From Gallionellaceae bacterium (GTDB taxonomy: Bacteria > Pseudomonadota > Gammaproteobacteria > Burkholderiales > Gallionellaceae): a stretch of DNA of 64,000 nt. The position numbers and the translations under genes were made by a program. Each line of letters begins with the position of its first letter. Position 1 is the first letter of the stretch. Below are positions 39,974 to 49,536 of this stretch, in pieces. The notes beneath the pieces were generated by a model. The model was not told the DNA's origin. It did not search any database and saw only the letters and a program-made list of their open reading frames with translations. The stretch is taken from NCBI GenBank assembly GCA_027448945.1, contig DAIDMQ010000020.1:62001-126000 (forward strand). The letters run 5' to 3'.

Positions 39974-39977
39974 GGGT

Positions 39978-40433
39978 TTAGAGGAAACGATCCAGCAGCT
40001 TGCGGCTGTGCCTGTCCAGACCGTCCACATCCCCGATCAAAAACGAGATGCCTTGTCCATCGACGATGAGTAATTTGTTTTGGGTGAGGCGACGAATCTG
40101 ATCTTCCGCCTTCAGTACCATTTCGGCATCCCCCCTGTCTGTCACTACTGTCCAAGTGCTAGGCGTGGCGAAGCTGCTGACCGCATCGATACGGGTGATG
40201 ACAGGCATGAATTCGCATATCGCCAACTCGGCTTTTATGAGTGTGCTGAGCGCAATAGGTAGTTCGGCTAGATTCGCAAACCATGCCAATTCATGCCCAT
40301 CCTTTCCCAGTAGCGAGATACCTTCATCGGGTGCCGAGATGGGATATGCGCGCACCAGACTCAATTCGGAATGAATGTTGCCTGCGCTGTCGGTATAGCG
40401 GAGTTCGCCGTGTTCGTCTTTACTCAAGTTCAT
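39978..40433 (-). CDS. DUF1854 protein, cyanophycin-associated
   Basis: A 151-residue DUF1854 protein: SLVRAYPISAPDEGISLLGKDGHELAWF, LPIALSTLIKAELAICEFMPVITRI, SSFATPSTWTVVTDRGDAEMVLKAEDQIRRL and LLIVDGQGISFLIGDVDGLDRHSRKLLDRFL. No enzyme motif is seen. It overlaps the ABC transporter gene by ATGA and so belongs to the same transcript. Members of this family are found with the same transporter next to cphA genes, so a role in handling cyanophycin or its precursors or products is likely, but the actual function is unknown. Confidence 0.8.
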   Translation of the reverse strand: MNLSKDEHGELRYTDSAGNIHSELSLVRAYPISAPDEGISLLGKDGHELAWFANLAELPIALSTLIKAELAICEFMPVITRIDAVSSFATPSTWTVVTDRGDAEMVLKAEDQIRRLTQNKLLIVDGQGISFLIGDVDGLDRHSRKLLDRFL

Positions 40434-42718
40434 GCTGTGACTCCTGCATTCTTTACTTCCGCGCTCGCGGTTTTGATGTCGTCCAGATCGGTGTCGACGT
40501 TGCGCACTTGTGCCAAGTACAGACGGTAATACGCGCCTTGTTTGGCCATCAGATCATCGTGGTTGCCAATTTCCACGACTTCACCGCGATCCAGTACCAC
40601 CAGGCGACTCGCCTTGTGCAGAGTGGACAAGCGATGTGCGATGGCGATGGTGGTGCGGCCTTGTACAAGATTGTCCAAGGCCTTCTGTATCTCTTTCTCG
40701 GTCTCGGTATCGACCGACGCTGTGGCTTCGTCGAGTATCAGGATGCGCGGGTCTATGAGCAGGGCGCGGGCGATGGAGATGCGCTGACGCTCGCCGCCAG
40801 ACAGGCCGTGGCCGCGTTCACCGACTAGCGAGTCATAGCCGTGGGGTAGTCGCAGGATGAATTCATGCGCATGTGCGGCACGCGCTGCCGCAACAATCTC
40901 GGCGCGAGTCGCAGCGGGTTTTCCGTAAGCGATGTTTTCGGCGATCGAGCCGAAGAATAAAAATGGCTCTTGCAGTACCAGGCCGATGTTGCTGCGGTAG
41001 TCGGCGATGGAAAGTTGGCGGATGTTCACGCCGTCTATGCTGATTGCGCCTTCGCTCACGTCATAGAAGCGGCACATCAGATTGACCAAGGTACTCTTAC
41101 CCGAGCCGCTGTGGCCGACCAGACCTATCATCTCGCCCGGAGCAATGTCTAGATTCAGCCCTTTGATCACGGCTCGGCTGCCGTAGCGGAAGCCTGCATT
41201 GCTAAGCGTGATACGGCCTGAGATCTGGTCCAACTTAACCGGGTTGGCAGGTTCGGGCACGCTGGATACATGGTCGAGGATATCGAAAATGCGTTTGGCG
41301 GCAGAAGCGGCTTTTTGCGTCACCGAGACGATACGGCTCATCGAATCTAGACGCGTATAAAAACGGCTAATGTAAGCCAAGAAAGCGGTCAGTACGCCCA
41401 CTGTGATCTGGTCGCGCGACACCAGCCAGATGCCGAACGCCCACACTACCAGCAAGCCTATCTCTGTGAGCAGGGTGACGCTGGGCGAGAACAGAGACCA
41501 GATCTTGTTGATGTGGTCGTTGACTTGCAGATTATGTTCGTTCGCCTCACGAAAGCGTGTCGCTTCGCGGTCCTCTTGTGCGAAGGCTTTGACGACGCGT
41601 ATCCCGGGGATGGTGTCGGCCAAGACATTGCTAAGCTGTGACCAGACCCGGTCTATTTTCTCGAACCCGGTGCGCAACTTGTCGCGCACGATATGGATCA
41701 TCCAGGCGATGATGGGCAAGGGGATCAGGGTAACGACCGCAAGCCACGGGTTGATCGAGATGAGGATGGCAGCCGTCATGACGATCATCAGCACATCGGT
41801 GGCAAAATCCAATAGATGCAAAGACAAGAATACGCAGATGCGATCCGACTCCGAACCGATGCGTGACATCAGGTCACCGGTACGCTTGCCGCCAAAATAT
41901 TCCAGCGAAAGTTTTAGCAGATGTTCATAGGTCATGGTGCGCAAATCCGCGCCTATACGTTCCGAGACCAGGGCAAGGATATAGGTCTTGGCCCAACCCA
42001 AACCCCAAGCCAATATGGCAGAGCCGAACAGCCCGGATAACAGCCATGCGACTGCAGAGGTGTCTATGGGGGTGCCGTTCTGATAGGGGATAAGTACTTT
42101 ATCCATCAAAGGCATGGTCAGATAGGGGGGGACGAGTGTGGCGGCGGTAGATGCCAACATCAATAGGAATCCCGCTGATAGCTGCCAACGGTATGGCCGT
42201 GCAAAACGCCACAAACGCAGCAGCGTCCAAGTTGAGGGTGGAGTCTCTTCTTCGTTGTCACACTGCGGGCATTTCTCTTGGATGAGTTCCGCACCACACT
42301 GGTCACAAGTCTCCAGCCGTTCCGGGCTATATGGCTGCTTACGAGTTATCGCATCCACCAGGGCTTGATGGTGCTTGATGAAGGCGAGGGCGGCGCTATC
42401 CAGCGCCAAGGTATAACGCCACAGGGCGACTGTGTACCCATCGCGATTTAAGGTCAGTGTGCCGACGCCCGCATGGTCATGTTGTGACAATCGATCGCCG
42501 TCTTGGTGTAGGTAGTTGTGCGACTCACTATTTATTTCTAGCGCCAACAAGCGCTTTTCAGTCAGGAGTAGCAGCGTCTTTTGAAAATGTAACCTAACAT
42601 CCAGATTTATTTCCAGGCTGGCGATGATTTTTTCATCTTGACTTAGAAGGGATGTCAGGGCGGCCTGCCACTGGGCAGGATAAGAGACGGAATTTTGTAG
42701 TGTATCGGGATAGGACAT
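40430..42718 (-). CDS. ABC transporter with N-terminal zinc-ribbon region, cyanophycin-associated
   Basis: A 762-residue half-transporter with both a membrane and an ATPase domain. An unusual N-terminal cytoplasmic extension of about 160 residues includes CDQCG ... CPQCD (four cysteines, about residues 138-153), likely a zinc ribbon. Six membrane segments follow, then the ATPase: Walker A GHSGSGKST, Q-loop LVLQEP, signature LSGGERQRI, Walker B ILILDEATAS and the AHRL switch histidine. It resembles type I exporters (MsbA/lipid or peptide type), so it probably works as a homodimer. It diverges from cphA' across a 126-bp gap and is coupled to the DUF1854 gene. Substrate unknown; a peptide such as a cyanophycin product is only inference. 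Confidence 0.88.
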   Translation of the reverse strand: MSYPDTLQNSVSYPAQWQAALTSLLSQDEKIIASLEINLDVRLHFQKTLLLLTEKRLLALEINSESHNYLHQDGDRLSQHDHAGVGTLTLNRDGYTVALWRYTLALDSAALAFIKHHQALVDAITRKQPYSPERLETCDQCGAELIQEKCPQCDNEEETPPSTWTLLRLWRFARPYRWQLSAGFLLMLASTAATLVPPYLTMPLMDKVLIPYQNGTPIDTSAVAWLLSGLFGSAILAWGLGWAKTYILALVSERIGADLRTMTYEHLLKLSLEYFGGKRTGDLMSRIGSESDRICVFLSLHLLDFATDVLMIVMTAAILISINPWLAVVTLIPLPIIAWMIHIVRDKLRTGFEKIDRVWSQLSNVLADTIPGIRVVKAFAQEDREATRFREANEHNLQVNDHINKIWSLFSPSVTLLTEIGLLVVWAFGIWLVSRDQITVGVLTAFLAYISRFYTRLDSMSRIVSVTQKAASAAKRIFDILDHVSSVPEPANPVKLDQISGRITLSNAGFRYGSRAVIKGLNLDIAPGEMIGLVGHSGSGKSTLVNLMCRFYDVSEGAISIDGVNIRQLSIADYRSNIGLVLQEPFLFFGSIAENIAYGKPAATRAEIVAAARAAHAHEFILRLPHGYDSLVGERGHGLSGGERQRISIARALLIDPRILILDEATASVDTETEKEIQKALDNLVQGRTTIAIAHRLSTLHKASRLVVLDRGEVVEIGNHDDLMAKQGAYYRLYLAQVRNVDTDLDDIKTASAEVKNAGVTA

Positions 42719-42844
42719 TAAGTTTCCTTACGGGAATATTACGATTCTACATTGCCCTCTGGTAAACTTGCACGACTGTCTGAACGTGTGACCAGAAGTT
42801 TTGTTTTTCCCCAAATTCACACCCTCACTCATCTGGATGACCTG

Positions 42845-45001
42845 ATGGAGTTTATTAGAATTTTGCCGCTGCGCGGCCCCAACATTTGGACATATCGTCC
42901 GGTATTGGAAGTCTGGTTGGACATCGGCGATCTGGAAGATTCGCCCTCCAATACCATCTCTGGTTTTTACGAACGGCTCACCGCCTTATTGCCAGGATTG
43001 ATCGAACATCGCTGCGGCATAGGCGAGCGCGGTGGCTTCCTGGAACGTTTGCGCGAAGGCACATGGCCGGGTCATATACTCGAACACGTCACCATAGAAC
43101 TGCAAAATCTCGCTGGCATGCAAAGCGGCTTCGGCAAAGCACGCAGTACTCATGTGCGCGGTGTCTACAAAGTGGTGGTGCGTTCACGTAATGAGCAAGT
43201 CAGCCGTGCTGCGCTACATGCGGCACGCGACTTGGTGTTGGCCGCGATACAAGACCAAAATTTTGATGTGGCAACCACGGTCGCAACTTTGCGCGACATG
43301 GTTGATGAATTATGTCTGGGACCCAGTACGGCATGCATCGTTGATGCGGCGACTGATCGCGGTATTCCGTCGATACGCCTGAATGAAGGCAATCTGGTGC
43401 AATTGGGCTATGGATCCCGACAGCATCGCATCTGGACAGCCGAGACCGATCAAACCAGCGCCATCGCCGAGACCATCTCGCGCGACAAGGATCTATCCAA
43501 GAGTCTTTTGAGTGCTTGCGGCGTACCCGTGCCTGAAGGTCGTGTGGCAGAGAGTCCGGAAGATGCATGGGCAGCAGCCGAAGAGATCGGTGTGCCTGTG
43601 GTTGTCAAACCCAGTGATGGGAATCACGGACGTGGCGTGTCCACAGAGTTGATGACACGTGCCGAAGTGGAAGCGGCTTACCATCTGGCTGATGCAGAAG
43701 GCAGTGAAGTGATCGTCGAGCGTTATGTGCGCGGAGACGAACATCGTTTGCTGATCGTGGGCGGAAAACTGGCCGCAGCCGCCAAGGGAGAGCAAGCCTG
43801 GATCACCGGGGATGGAAGCGCCACCGTCACTGAGTTGATAGACCTGCAACTGAACACCGATCCGCGTCGTGGAGAGGCAGAGGAGTTCCCGCTGGATGTG
43901 GTCAAACTGGACGGCAATCCCGTCGCCCGTTTGGAAGTTCAGCGTCAAGGTTATTTGCCGGATTCCATACCGGCTGCTGGCAAGCGAGTGTTGGTATTGC
44001 GTAACGGCAATGTCGCGATAGATGTGACCGATGAAGTACATCCGGAGGTGGCTGAAATGGCCGCACTGGCAGCGCGCGTCATCGGATTGGATATTGCCGG
44101 TGTGGATATGGTGGCAGAGGATATTTCGCGACCGCTGAATGCCCAAGATGCCGCTATCGTTGAGATCAATGCAGGCCCGGGTTTGTTGATGCATCTCAAA
44201 CCCGAACAGGGGCAAGCCCGTCCGGTGGGCAGGGCGATTGTGAATAGCTTGTTCCACGAGGCTGACAACGGACGCATTCCCATCGTCGGCATATGCGGTA
44301 CGGATGGGAAGGCCGAGGTCGCACACTTGATTGCCTATCTGATGAACTTGTCAGGCAAATACACTGGCATGGCCTGTGCGACTGGCTTGTCTTTCAATGG
44401 CCGTGTACTGAACAGACACGACAACGCAAACTGGGCCGCAGCGCAAAAATTACTCCTCAATCGTAACGTCGAAGTCGCCGTGATAGAGAATAGCCTTGCC
44501 ACCATCTTGAACGAAGGCTTGGGCTATGACCGCTGCAAGGTCGGTGTGATTACGAATTTGAATGTCCCCAACCACTTCGGTGAGTGTTATATCGAAGAGG
44601 AAGAGCAAGTCTGCAACGTATTGCGTACCCAGATCGATGTGGTTTTGGACAACGGTGTGGCCGTACTTAATGCCGAACAGCCATTAGTCGCAAAGATGGC
44701 TGATTACTGCGATGGTGAAGTGATGTTATTCGCCGCAGACCCTGCCAGTTTGGCTGAACATCGTGCGCAGGGTCTTCGTGCAGTGACCTTAAACAAGGGC
44801 GCCCTGGTTTTATGCAAGGGTGCCTCTGAGCAGGTCTTGATGCAAACGGCACATATCGCCATGATGGCGGATACCCGGGACTTGCAATGCGTCACCACCT
44901 TGCTTGCCGCAATCGCGGCGGCATGGGCACTGGATGTTAGCCCGGAATTGATGCGCGCCGGTTTGGCGACTTACCAACCACACCCCAAGATAGCTCGATA
45001 A
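42845..45001 (+). CDS. cyanophycin synthetase-like protein CphA' (degenerate Mur-ligase P-loop)
   Basis: A 718-residue CphA homologue. The N-terminal domain (RILPLRGPNIWTYRPVLEVWLDIG) and ATP-grasp domain (LSACGVPVPEGR, VPVVVKPSDGNHGRGV, ERYVRGDEHRLLIVGGK, IVEINAGPGLLMHL) look intact. In the Mur-ligase-like region the P-loop reads GTDGKAEV (residues 485-492), in place of GTNGKTTT, and the protein ends about 140 residues earlier than CphA, so the C-terminal ligase activity, which adds Arg, is probably lost. ATG 42845 gives the family start; the frame is open from 42752. It lies 8 bp ahead of cphA. Such CphA'/CphA pairs occur in several proteobacteria, where both can be needed for polymer synthesis. 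Confidence 0.9.
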   Translation: MEFIRILPLRGPNIWTYRPVLEVWLDIGDLEDSPSNTISGFYERLTALLPGLIEHRCGIGERGGFLERLREGTWPGHILEHVTIELQNLAGMQSGFGKARSTHVRGVYKVVVRSRNEQVSRAALHAARDLVLAAIQDQNFDVATTVATLRDMVDELCLGPSTACIVDAATDRGIPSIRLNEGNLVQLGYGSRQHRIWTAETDQTSAIAETISRDKDLSKSLLSACGVPVPEGRVAESPEDAWAAAEEIGVPVVVKPSDGNHGRGVSTELMTRAEVEAAYHLADAEGSEVIVERYVRGDEHRLLIVGGKLAAAAKGEQAWITGDGSATVTELIDLQLNTDPRRGEAEEFPLDVVKLDGNPVARLEVQRQGYLPDSIPAAGKRVLVLRNGNVAIDVTDEVHPEVAEMAALAARVIGLDIAGVDMVAEDISRPLNAQDAAIVEINAGPGLLMHLKPEQGQARPVGRAIVNSLFHEADNGRIPIVGICGTDGKAEVAHLIAYLMNLSGKYTGMACATGLSFNGRVLNRHDNANWAAAQKLLLNRNVEVAVIENSLATILNEGLGYDRCKVGVITNLNVPNHFGECYIEEEEQVCNVLRTQIDVVLDNGVAVLNAEQPLVAKMADYCDGEVMLFAADPASLAEHRAQGLRAVTLNKGALVLCKGASEQVLMQTAHIAMMADTRDLQCVTTLLAAIAAAWALDVSPELMRAGLATYQPHPKIAR

Positions 45002-45009
45002 GGAACCGT

Positions 45010-47580
45010 ATGGACGTGTCACGTATACGCGCATTGCGCGGGCCGAATTTGTGGAGTCGTCACACCGCAATTGAAGCGATAGTCAGTTGCAGTGCTGAAG
45101 AATGCGACATCGCAGATATCAGCGGTTATGAGGCTCGCTTGCGTGCCCGCTTTCCCCAGGTTGGCTCGTTGCAATTATCGGGTCATAACGAGCCGGTCTC
45201 GATGGCCAAGATACTCGCGCTGGTGGCACTCAGTCTGCAAGCTCAAGCGGGTTGTCTGGTGACTTTCACTCGTATCACACAGACACAGCAAACCGGGGTA
45301 TTCCAAGTGGTGATTGAATACAGTGAGGAAGCGGTGGGTCGCCTGGCATTCGATCATGCATTGCAGCTATGCAAGTCAGCATATGAAGATACACCGTTTG
45401 ATTTGGATGCCGCTTTGTCTGCACTCAAGGCGTTAGACGAAGATGAAAGACTGGGGCCCAGCACGGGGGCAATCGTCAATGCCGCGTTGGCCCGAGATAT
45501 TCCATATCGCCGCTTGACGCAGGGTAGTCTGGTTCAGTTCGGCTGGGGCAGTAAGCAACGGCGCATACAAGCCGCCGAGACTGATCGTACTGGTGCGATA
45601 GGAGAAGCGATCGCCCAAGATAAGGAACTCACCAAGAAATTGCTGGATGCGGCAGGTGTGCCGGTCCCTGTGGGCAGACCGGTAGCGAGTCTGGATGATG
45701 CCTGGGCGGCGATGTGCGAAATCGGCGCACCCATCGTGGTAAAGCCCGTGGATGGTAATCAGGGCAAGGGTGTGACCGTGAATGTCATGACGCGTGAGCA
45801 TCTGCAGATTGCCTATAACGCGGCATTGAAGATCAGTGACGATGTCATGATAGAGCGCTTTATTCCCGGCAGTGATTTCCGCTTTCTGGTGATAGGCAAT
45901 CAGTTGGTCGCGGCCGCACGACGGGACCCGCCTACCGTGATCGGAGACGGAGTACATACTGTGCGTGAGTTGGTTGAATTGGTGAACAGCGACCCGCGAC
46001 GCGGTAGCGGTCATGCCACCAGCCTGACCAAAATAAGGCTGGATGATATTGCTTATGCACGCTTGTCCTTGCAGGGCTACACGGCGGATACGGTGCCGGT
46101 AATAGGCGCACGGGTGGTGTTGCGCAACAATGCCAATCTCAGCACCGGCGGGAGTGCCACTGATGTGACGGATGATGTGCATCCCGAGATGGCTGCCAGC
46201 GCCATTTCGGCTGCGCAGATGATAGGACTGGATATCGCGGGTGTGGACGTGGTGTGTGACAGTGTGCTGATGCCCCTGGAACGACAGGGTGGGGGTATCG
46301 TCGAAGTCAACGCTGCACCCGGTCTGCGTATGCATCTGCAACCCTCGTTCGGCAAGGGGCGGGCAGTGGGTGAAGCCATCATCGCGAACATGTACGGCAA
46401 ACAAGAGAATGGACGTATTCCGCTTTTCACGGTAGCGGGTACCAATGGCAAGACCACCACGGTGAGACTCATTGCGCACATCCTCGGGCAGCAGGGTCTG
46501 CGTGTAGGCATGACTAATTCTGACGGTGTCTATATTCAGGGTAAGCGTATCGATACGGGAGATTGCAGCGGCCCCAAGAGTGCGCGTAATGTGTTGATGC
46601 ACCCGGATGTGGATGCTGCGGTGCTGGAAACTGCTCGCGGCGGTGTGTTGCGTGAGGGTTTGGCTTTCGACCGCTGTGATGTGGCAATCGTGACCAATAT
46701 CGGCATGGGCGATCATCTGGGTTTGAACTACATCAGTACCGTGGATGATCTCGCGGTGGTCAAACGTGTCGTGGTGCAAAACGTTGCAAGCAATGGCTAT
46801 GCGGTCCTGAATGCCATCGACCCGATGTGCGTAAAAATGCGCGATGCTTGCCCGGGTTCTGTGGTCTTCTTCGCGCAGGATAAACATCATCCGGTGATGG
46901 CGACGCACAGGGCACAGGGTTGCCGTGTGGTGTATGTGGAGCAGGGTCATATTGTGGCGCATAAAGGCAACCAGTCGCTGCGCGTGCCTTTGGCGCGGAT
47001 CCCCATCACACGCAATGGCACCATAGGCTTTCAAATTGAGAACGCCATGGCGGCTATCGCTGCGGTATGGTCATATGGTGTCGACTGGGAAACAATATGC
47101 GCGGGCGTATCCGGCTTTGTAAACGATGCGCATACGGCGCCCGGCCGCTTTAATTTCTTCGACTATAAAGGCGCGACCGTAATCGCCGATTACGGCCACA
47201 ACCCCGACGCGATCTTGGCATTGGTACCCGCTATCGAATCTATTCCGGCGAAAAAACGTATTGTGGTGATCAGTGGTGCGGGGGACAGACGAGACGAAGA
47301 TATCCGCCGTCAAACAGAGATCCTGGGTAATGTATTCGACGAGATCATCCTGTATCAGGATCAGTGCCAGCGGGGACGCAAGGAAGGTGAGGTGTTGGCG
47401 CTACTGCAACAGGGCTTACGTGATGCCAATCGTGCCGGCAAGATAGATGAAATTACGGGTGAGTTCATCGCGATCGATACTGCATTGGCACGCTTGCAAG
47501 AAGGCGACCTGTGCTTGATCCTGATCGATCAGGTCGATGAAGCACTTGCACATATCGAACAACGTATCGTTCAGGCATGA
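45010..47580 (+). CDS. cphA: cyanophycin synthetase
   Basis: An 856-residue enzyme that builds the storage polymer multi-L-arginyl-poly-L-aspartate from Asp, Arg and ATP. Domain order is complete: N-terminal domain (RIRALRGPNLWSRHTAIEAIV), ATP-grasp (LLDAAGVPVPVGRP, APIVVKPVDGNQGKGV, ERFIPGSDFRFLVIGN, IVEVNAAPGLRMHL) adding Asp, and the Mur-ligase-like region with intact P-loop GTNGKTTT (residues 477-484), ETARGGVLREGLAFD, and a C-terminal domain with HTAPGRFN and ADYGHNPDAI. It is separated by 8 bp from cphA'. No cphB cyanophycinase is in the window, so breakdown must be encoded elsewhere. Confidence 0.96.
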   Translation: MDVSRIRALRGPNLWSRHTAIEAIVSCSAEECDIADISGYEARLRARFPQVGSLQLSGHNEPVSMAKILALVALSLQAQAGCLVTFTRITQTQQTGVFQVVIEYSEEAVGRLAFDHALQLCKSAYEDTPFDLDAALSALKALDEDERLGPSTGAIVNAALARDIPYRRLTQGSLVQFGWGSKQRRIQAAETDRTGAIGEAIAQDKELTKKLLDAAGVPVPVGRPVASLDDAWAAMCEIGAPIVVKPVDGNQGKGVTVNVMTREHLQIAYNAALKISDDVMIERFIPGSDFRFLVIGNQLVAAARRDPPTVIGDGVHTVRELVELVNSDPRRGSGHATSLTKIRLDDIAYARLSLQGYTADTVPVIGARVVLRNNANLSTGGSATDVTDDVHPEMAASAISAAQMIGLDIAGVDVVCDSVLMPLERQGGGIVEVNAAPGLRMHLQPSFGKGRAVGEAIIANMYGKQENGRIPLFTVAGTNGKTTTVRLIAHILGQQGLRVGMTNSDGVYIQGKRIDTGDCSGPKSARNVLMHPDVDAAVLETARGGVLREGLAFDRCDVAIVTNIGMGDHLGLNYISTVDDLAVVKRVVVQNVASNGYAVLNAIDPMCVKMRDACPGSVVFFAQDKHHPVMATHRAQGCRVVYVEQGHIVAHKGNQSLRVPLARIPITRNGTIGFQIENAMAAIAAVWSYGVDWETICAGVSGFVNDAHTAPGRFNFFDYKGATVIADYGHNPDAILALVPAIESIPAKKRIVVISGAGDRRDEDIRRQTEILGNVFDEIILYQDQCQRGRKEGEVLALLQQGLRDANRAGKIDEITGEFIAIDTALARLQEGDLCLILIDQVDEALAHIEQRIVQA

Positions 47581-47593
47581 GAAATTAGCCGGG

Positions 47594-48370
47594 ATGAAAC
47601 TGATACAGTCACGCGAAAATCCCTATTTCAGGGAATTACTCAAACTCGCCGGTGCTGCTCGGGCACGCAATAAGGCCGGTCAGACGCTGTTGGATGGCGC
47701 CCATCTGCTAGCCGCGTGCCTTGATGCCGGCCATATTCCTTTGCATATACTGATCAATCAGGCTGCAATGCGGGATGCCGAGGTCAATGCTCTCTTGGCC
47801 AGAATAGCCCATGTGCCCGTCACGCAGTTGGACGATAAACTGTTTGATCAATTGACGGAGCTGAAGACACCAACAGGCTTGCTGGCGCAGATTGAAATTC
47901 CGGTTGTACAAACCAAGACTATGCATTTCGGTATGTTGCTCGAAGATATACAAGACCCGGGTAATTTGGGCTCCATGCTGCGCTCTGCGGCGGCGGCGGG
48001 TTGCGATGCGGTCTATCTTTCCAGCGCCTGTGCCGATGCATGGTCGCCCAAGGTGTTACGCGCAGCGATGGGAGGACATTTCGCACTCACCATCTATAGT
48101 CACCAGAATCTGATACAAGTGGCACGGGCATACCAAGGCAAGTTATATGCGACCAGTCTGCAAGCGACCGTGAGCTTATATCAATCGGACTTGTGTGGTG
48201 ATATCGCTTTCGTGATCGGTAACGAAGGGGCAGGTCTGTCAGTTGAAATGCAACAATTGGCCACTCACAAAATCATTATCCCCATGCCGGGTAAAGTTGA
48301 ATCACTCAACGCCGCAGCAGCAAGTGCAATTTGTCTATTTGAGGCGGCAAGACAGCGTCAGCTTAAGTAA
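47594..48370 (+). CDS. SpoU/TrmH-family RNA 2'-O-methyltransferase
   Basis: A 258-residue SPOUT-fold methyltransferase. An N-terminal L30e-like substrate-binding domain (SRENPYFRELLKLAGAARARNKAGQTLLDGAHLL) precedes the trefoil-knot domain with LLEDIQDPGNLGSMLRSAAAAGCDAVYL, IAFVIGNEGAGLS and IPMPGKVESLNAAAASAICLFEA. It is most like rRNA or tRNA guanosine 2'-O-methyltransferases, and the position modified cannot be told. The ATG at 47594, 13 nt after the cphA stop, gives the usual start; the frame is open from 47537 within cphA. It ends at a shared bidirectional terminator. Confidence 0.9.
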   Translation: MKLIQSRENPYFRELLKLAGAARARNKAGQTLLDGAHLLAACLDAGHIPLHILINQAAMRDAEVNALLARIAHVPVTQLDDKLFDQLTELKTPTGLLAQIEIPVVQTKTMHFGMLLEDIQDPGNLGSMLRSAAAAGCDAVYLSSACADAWSPKVLRAAMGGHFALTIYSHQNLIQVARAYQGKLYATSLQATVSLYQSDLCGDIAFVIGNEGAGLSVEMQQLATHKIIIPMPGKVESLNAAAASAICLFEAARQRQLK

Positions 48371-48421
48371 TGCGTTAACTGACTGATGTCAGCATCAGTA
48401 GTGCCGATTTGGCAGTTTAAA

Positions 48422-48455
48422 AACAAGTAGCGCCGGTCACCCGGCGCTACTTGTT
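48422..48455. terminator. 15-bp perfect hairpin, bidirectional terminator between the SpoU gene and mdh
   Basis: AACAAGTAGCGCCGG (48422-48436) pairs perfectly with CCGGCGCTACTTGTT (48441-48455) around a TCAC loop. On the minus strand it is followed by a run of T residues (TTTTTAAAC), so it is best suited to end mdh transcripts. It lies 11 bp past the mdh stop, between convergent genes. Confidence 0.85.
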
Positions 48456-48465
48456 GAGCGTTTCC

Positions 48466-49449
48466 TTAACCTAATAACTGGCGTACATGGTCACGCTCGG
48501 CCAATAATTCCTTATAACTTTCGTTCATGTGCTTGCGTCCAAGCTCACTGATGGTGAGGCCTTGTACGATCTTGAAGTGACCGTTCTTGCAGGTGACAGG
48601 GAAACCATACAACACGCCTTCCGGTATGTCATAACTACCGTCTGAAGGCACACTCATGGTCACCCAGTCGTTGTGGTGGGAACTGAGCATCCAGTCGTGG
48701 ATATGGGTCACGGCGGAGTTTGCCGCCGAGGCCGCACTCGATAGACCCCGTGCCGCGATGACTGCGGCACCGCGTTTCTGCACGGTAGGGATGAATTCCT
48801 TCTCCACCCAGTCTTGGTCGGGCAGAATGTCGCGTACCAGGCGGCCACGAATTTCGGCATGGTCTAAGTCCGGGTACTGGGTGCCCGAGTGGTTTCCCCA
48901 GATGATCATCTTCTTGATATCGCGTATGGGTTGGAAAAGTTTCTGGGCAACTTGAGCGATGGCGCGATTGTGATCCAGTCTCATCATTGCGCTGAAGTTG
49001 CGCGGGTCCAGATCGGGGGCATTCCTCATGGCGATGAGTGCGTTAGTGTTGGCTGGATTGCCGACCACCAGCACTTTTACATGGCGTGCCGCCAGTTCGT
49101 TGAGTAATTTTCCCTGGGCAGAGAAAATCGCGCCATTGGCCTCGATAAGATCTTTGCGTTCCATGCCGGGGCCGCGTGGGCGGGCACCTATCAGCAGGGC
49201 AATCTCGGTATCTTTGAATGCGACTCTGGGATCAGAAGTGATGATGATTTGTTGCAGCAAGGGGAATGCACAGTCTTCCAACTCCATCATCACACCCAGT
49301 AACATTCCTTGCGCCTGGGGCAGGTCCAAGAGCTGCAGGATCACCGGCTGCTCTCGTCCCAGCATGTCCCCGTTTGCGATTCGAAACAGGGTGGCATATC
49401 CGATTTGTCCAGCGGCCCCGGTGATGGTGATCCGTACAGGTGCTTTCAT
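48466..49449 (-). CDS. mdh: malate dehydrogenase
   Basis: A 327-residue NAD-dependent enzyme oxidising malate to oxaloacetate. It is the MDH type 2 (cytosolic-like) form: [89 protein letters not shown] and the catalytic His in [13 protein letters not shown]. An AAGGAG ribosome site lies just before the ATG. It diverges from the sdh operon, and the MITE-like palindrome fills most of the space between them. Confidence 0.97.
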   Translation of the reverse strand: MKAPVRITITGAAGQIGYATLFRIANGDMLGREQPVILQLLDLPQAQGMLLGVMMELEDCAFPLLQQIIITSDPRVAFKDTEIALLIGARPRGPGMERKDLIEANGAIFSAQGKLLNELAARHVKVLVVGNPANTNALIAMRNAPDLDPRNFSAMMRLDHNRAIAQVAQKLFQPIRDIKKMIIWGNHSGTQYPDLDHAEIRGRLVRDILPDQDWVEKEFIPTVQKRGAAVIAARGLSSAASAANSAVTHIHDWMLSSHHNDWVTMSVPSDGSYDIPEGVLYGFPVTCKNGHFKIVQGLTISELGRKHMNESYKELLAERDHVRQLLG

Positions 49450-49536
49450 GGTCTACTCCTTCACAATAGGCGGTCATCATAGTAGTTTTATTTTTCTAAT
49501 GCCATGACTAAGGTGTACGATGGCAACTTATTTTTC

